Shown here piece after piece: positions 58,221-64,000 of a DNA stretch of 64,000 nucleotides (the first letter of the stretch is position 1; each line of letters begins with the position of its first letter). The stretch covers positions 87,848,985 to 87,912,984 of the forward strand of contig NC_090728.1 of the NCBI RefSeq assembly GCF_036898095.1. The letters run 5' to 3'. Source of the stretch: Palaemon carinicauda (Eukaryota > Arthropoda > Malacostraca > Decapoda > Palaemonidae). The notes beneath the pieces are model-generated. The model searched no databases, was not told the DNA's origin, and saw only the letters and a list, made by a program, of their open reading frames with translations. Position numbers and translations under genes: made by a program.

Positions 58221-58474
58221 AAGCGCAATTACAGGTTTGTTCAGTTTATTTGCAATCTTTGGTACAATTTGGTATAAGGTAGTGGACTCTTACCACGGGC
58301 CCTATGGGGAATATTTAGTTTGGGTTTAAATTCAAGTAGTAATTTTATTTGTAAAGAACTTTCTTAGCTTATTAATTTCCTGTGAAATTAATAATCTAGG
58401 AATGCCACTTTTGAAAGGAGAGAAGTCTGACTTCTCCGGTTTTTTCCCCTCCCAATACTGGCTCCCTTATCGTT
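58221..58474. other. Putative intron start after kinase exon
   Basis: Follows the GTAGGG donor. Nothing else recognised. Confidence 0.35.
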
Positions 58475-58496
58475 GGGGGGGGGGGGGAGGGGGGGG
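58475..58496 (+). repeat. Poly-G tract
   Basis: G13, A, G8: a 22-bp G run with one interruption. Confidence 0.95.
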
Positions 58497-62085
<3,589 letters not shown>

Positions 62086-62250
62086 ATAATATATACTTTA
62101 TATAACCTTAAGATCCTATGAAGTTTCATGAAAATTAATCCTCATGCTTCAGAATCAGTTTCAAAGTTTCCACATATCTTTGAATCTTTTTTCTTTTTCC
62201 CTCGGTGATAACCTTTATATTGAAATGTAATTGCATTGTTCAATAATTGT

Positions 62251-62318
62251 AGCCCAGATGATAGGTAGATGTGGGCTAATAGCCGAAACAGCTGTCGGCA
62301 CCAGATATTAAATGGTGC
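62251..62318 (+). other. Cluster of three short hairpins
   Basis: 'agccca' (62251) pairs with 'tgggct' (62272); 'gccga' (62282) pairs with 'tcggc' (62295); 'gcacc' (62298) pairs with 'ggtgc' (62314). All fall within 68 bp. Possibly the structured RNA part of an unrecognised repeat. Confidence 0.5.
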
Positions 62319-62419
62319 AACAAGGTTACATATTTCATAGTTTTTCTCCAGTGCTACTGTCTAGAGATAGAAAGGAATTGTGTAAGTTAATTGCATAAGA
62401 CAAAAACCATGCCCAAAGA

Positions 62420-62448
62420 GCACACACACGTGCACACACACATATACA

Positions 62449-62502
<54 letters not shown>

Positions 62503-62516
62503 ATACTGTATGTATA

Positions 62517-62589
<73 letters not shown>

Positions 62590-62592
62590 ATG
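62420..62592. repeat. Compound (CA)/(TA)/(GT) microsatellite
   Basis: CA-rich start, two TA runs with GT blocks between and after; largely self-complementary. Confidence 0.95.
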
Positions 62593-62594
62593 TG

Positions 62595-62650
62595 AAAGGG
62601 CATGTCTGAGGCAGGCCTTTGTCCTGCAATGGACTAGGAACGGCTGAGTT
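62595..62650 (+). mobile_element. Possible LINE 3'-end fragment
   Basis: 'ggcaggcctttgtcctgcaa' followed by 'tggactaggaacggctga' resembles the conserved 3' ends of arthropod RTE-type LINEs, which carry a 'gcctatgtccagcagtggac' type phrase. Only about 55 bp, wedged between two TA tracts. Confidence 0.45.
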
Positions 62651-62663
62651 TGTTGTTTGTTGC

Positions 62664-62673
62664 GTATATATAT

Positions 62674-62742
<69 letters not shown>
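62664..62742. repeat. (TA)n microsatellite
   Basis: TA run with a single 'aga' interruption near the start. Confidence 0.95.
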
Positions 62743-62745
<3 letters not shown>

Positions 62746-62754
62746 TATATGTAC

Positions 62755-63667
62755 TGTATATTGTAAACTCTCAGATCCAGAGGAAATTGGTCTAAAATCC
62801 TATGTAGAACACTGTGAGAAGAACAGATGGCTGTTAGCATCCACTAACTAATTATCAAGCAAAATATTTCAACTCCAATACAGTGAGTCACTAAACCACA
62901 GAAGCAAGTATCTGGTAACAATAATTTGAGGGTAAGAAAAACTATGCCGAAGACAAAAAATTAAAGGAAGAAAGACAATAAACTATTAAGCATGCACTAA
63001 AACAAGAAGCAGACATTTGTTTGTAGGAAATTGGGTTTCTTTGGTTGAAAAAGCACTGTATGATAGTGTTTTATTTTGTTGTTTTTAAAGTTCAGAAAAT
63101 AAATCAGGATAAACAATTATCAGAAATGCTTAAACTTTAGAGTATTTTTAGGCATTCAAATAAAATTCTACAAATTAAGAGTAATAATTACCAGATTTAA
63201 GGTTATAACAGGTTATACTAGAAAGTCAAAAGATTAAATGATACACCTTATCACTCATTTAAAGAGAATATACAATTTTTGCAAAAATATCACGTAGTGC
63301 AAATAAATCGGTCTCAAACACGTTTCATTTCACATATTTTACAAAATCATAAGTTTATATCTTGATCCACACACACTTGTGCTAAATCGCGAGAAACCTC
63401 AAAGGTATCATATTCAATTAAAGAAAGACAAAAGACACCTATGTGCTGCTACCGGTGGAGCACGGGTCCAAACTATACAATTTGTTTCGATCTACAGATT
63501 ATTACACAGCTTAATTTCTTTAACAGCAGATTACATAAATGTCTAGGCTTAGTAATTAGACTGGGTGACAAAACAACGATCATGCAAAGTTCTTAACACT
63601 TCGTTTCTTTAAAGCAGCTCAAACACAAAATTGGTACTAGTTTTAGAAAGTTGCATTGTTGATTATT
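62755..63667. other. AT-rich region, no gene recognised
   Basis: No exon or repeat recognised. Confidence 0.4.
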
Positions 63668-63770
63668 CATTTCTTTATTTCCTTTTCTCACAGGGCTGCT
63701 TTTCCTTGTTGGAGCCCTTGGGCTTATATCATCCTGCTTTCCAACTAAGGTTGTAGCTTAGGTAATAATG

Positions 63771-63802
<32 letters not shown>

Positions 63803-63815
63803 AATAATAATAATC
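63668..63815 (+). repeat. TAA-tailed repeat, 3' end only, with (TAA/TGA)n
   Basis: 'ttgttggagcccttgggctt', 'ttccaactaaggttgtagct' then a mixed AAT/GAT tail at 63762-63815. Confidence 0.85.
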
Positions 63816-63827
63816 AGATGTTTCTGA

Positions 63828-64000
63828 CCGCCAAAGGTTAATGGAGTCGTCCATGGCCTATGATCTATCTGAGGTAGAAATTTCGTCAAAATCCTTCAAC
63901 TTGTTTAGACATTATCTTTAAAATGGCGAAAAATGCAAATTAAGATCTAGAATCTGGATCCGGATCATCTCCAAAATTTAATGGGGTCGTCCATGACCTA
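63828..64000 (+). repeat. Tandem repeat, ~140-bp period, running off the edge
   Basis: 'atggagtcgtccatggccta' at 63841 and 'atggggtcgtccatgaccta' at 63981 are 140 bp apart, each preceded by a 'ccaaa..tta' block. Only one full unit is inside the window. Confidence 0.7.

Noticed and set aside
62240..62330. Hammerhead ribozyme of a Penelope-like element
   Set aside because: 'gccgaaac' resembles the GAAA part of the core, but no intact CUGANGA box with a proper second stem is present.

Overview
The window is non-coding, repeat-dense animal DNA and almost certainly comes from a decapod crustacean, probably a caridean shrimp. That attribution is an inference from repeat content: several copies of a repeat ending in a conserved ~90-bp block and a (TAA)n tail, long (TA)n, (GA)n and (ATT)n tracts, and multiple DIRS-type tyrosine-recombinase retrotransposons, a group known to be widespread in decapods. 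There is no bacterial-style gene organisation. Only three short stretches look like exons of host genes; almost every long open frame belongs to a transposon.

Layout. Positions 1-231 hold the end of a DIRS-like terminal repeat cut by the window edge. Positions 232-6888 are a nearly full-length, frameshifted DIRS element (DIRS-1, minus strand) with inverted terminal repeats (ITRs) and an internal complementary region (ICR). Positions 7252-7560 and 8261-8569 are two copies of a 309-bp TTAA-flanked inverted-repeat element resembling a piggyBac MITE; the second lies 27 bp beyond the splice donor of a candidate minus-strand exon (8597-8780), which may follow a hydrophobic exon at 9009-9100. Positions 9660-12480 are a heavily decayed DIRS relic. 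Positions 17212-19735 are a 5'-truncated LINE with an 11-bp target-site duplication.

Positions 26561-41483 form a nested complex. An old DIRS element (DIRS-3) was hit by a 244-bp inverted-repeat element flanked by an exact 20-bp duplication, by a 461-bp internally deleted LINE derivative flanked by a 10-bp duplication, and by a TAA-tailed SINE-like repeat. That last repeat was itself split by another nearly full-length DIRS element (DIRS-2, 30968-37373). All parts can be ordered in time from the sequence. Positions 41500-47150 are a mosaic of further DIRS-like and LINE fragments in both orientations.

The right third (47-64 kb) is AT-rich and mostly unassigned. It carries SINE-like copies, long microsatellites, a ~41-bp minisatellite of about 18 units (56432-57310), and one plausible host exon encoding the C-terminal part of a protein-kinase-like domain (57900-58214) with a clear GT donor.

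How the parts work together: DIRS elements encode a Gag-like protein, a reverse transcriptase with RNase H, and a tyrosine recombinase. Their ICR is complementary to the outer tips of both ITRs and is thought to template closure of a circular intermediate. Three elements here show this geometry. Two of them share a previously unfamiliar (to me) N-terminal five-cysteine cluster in Gag followed by an Arg/Ser-rich tract. All copies seen carry frameshifts or stops, so none is expected to be autonomous as written. Coordinates of decayed segments are approximate because no alignment could be run.
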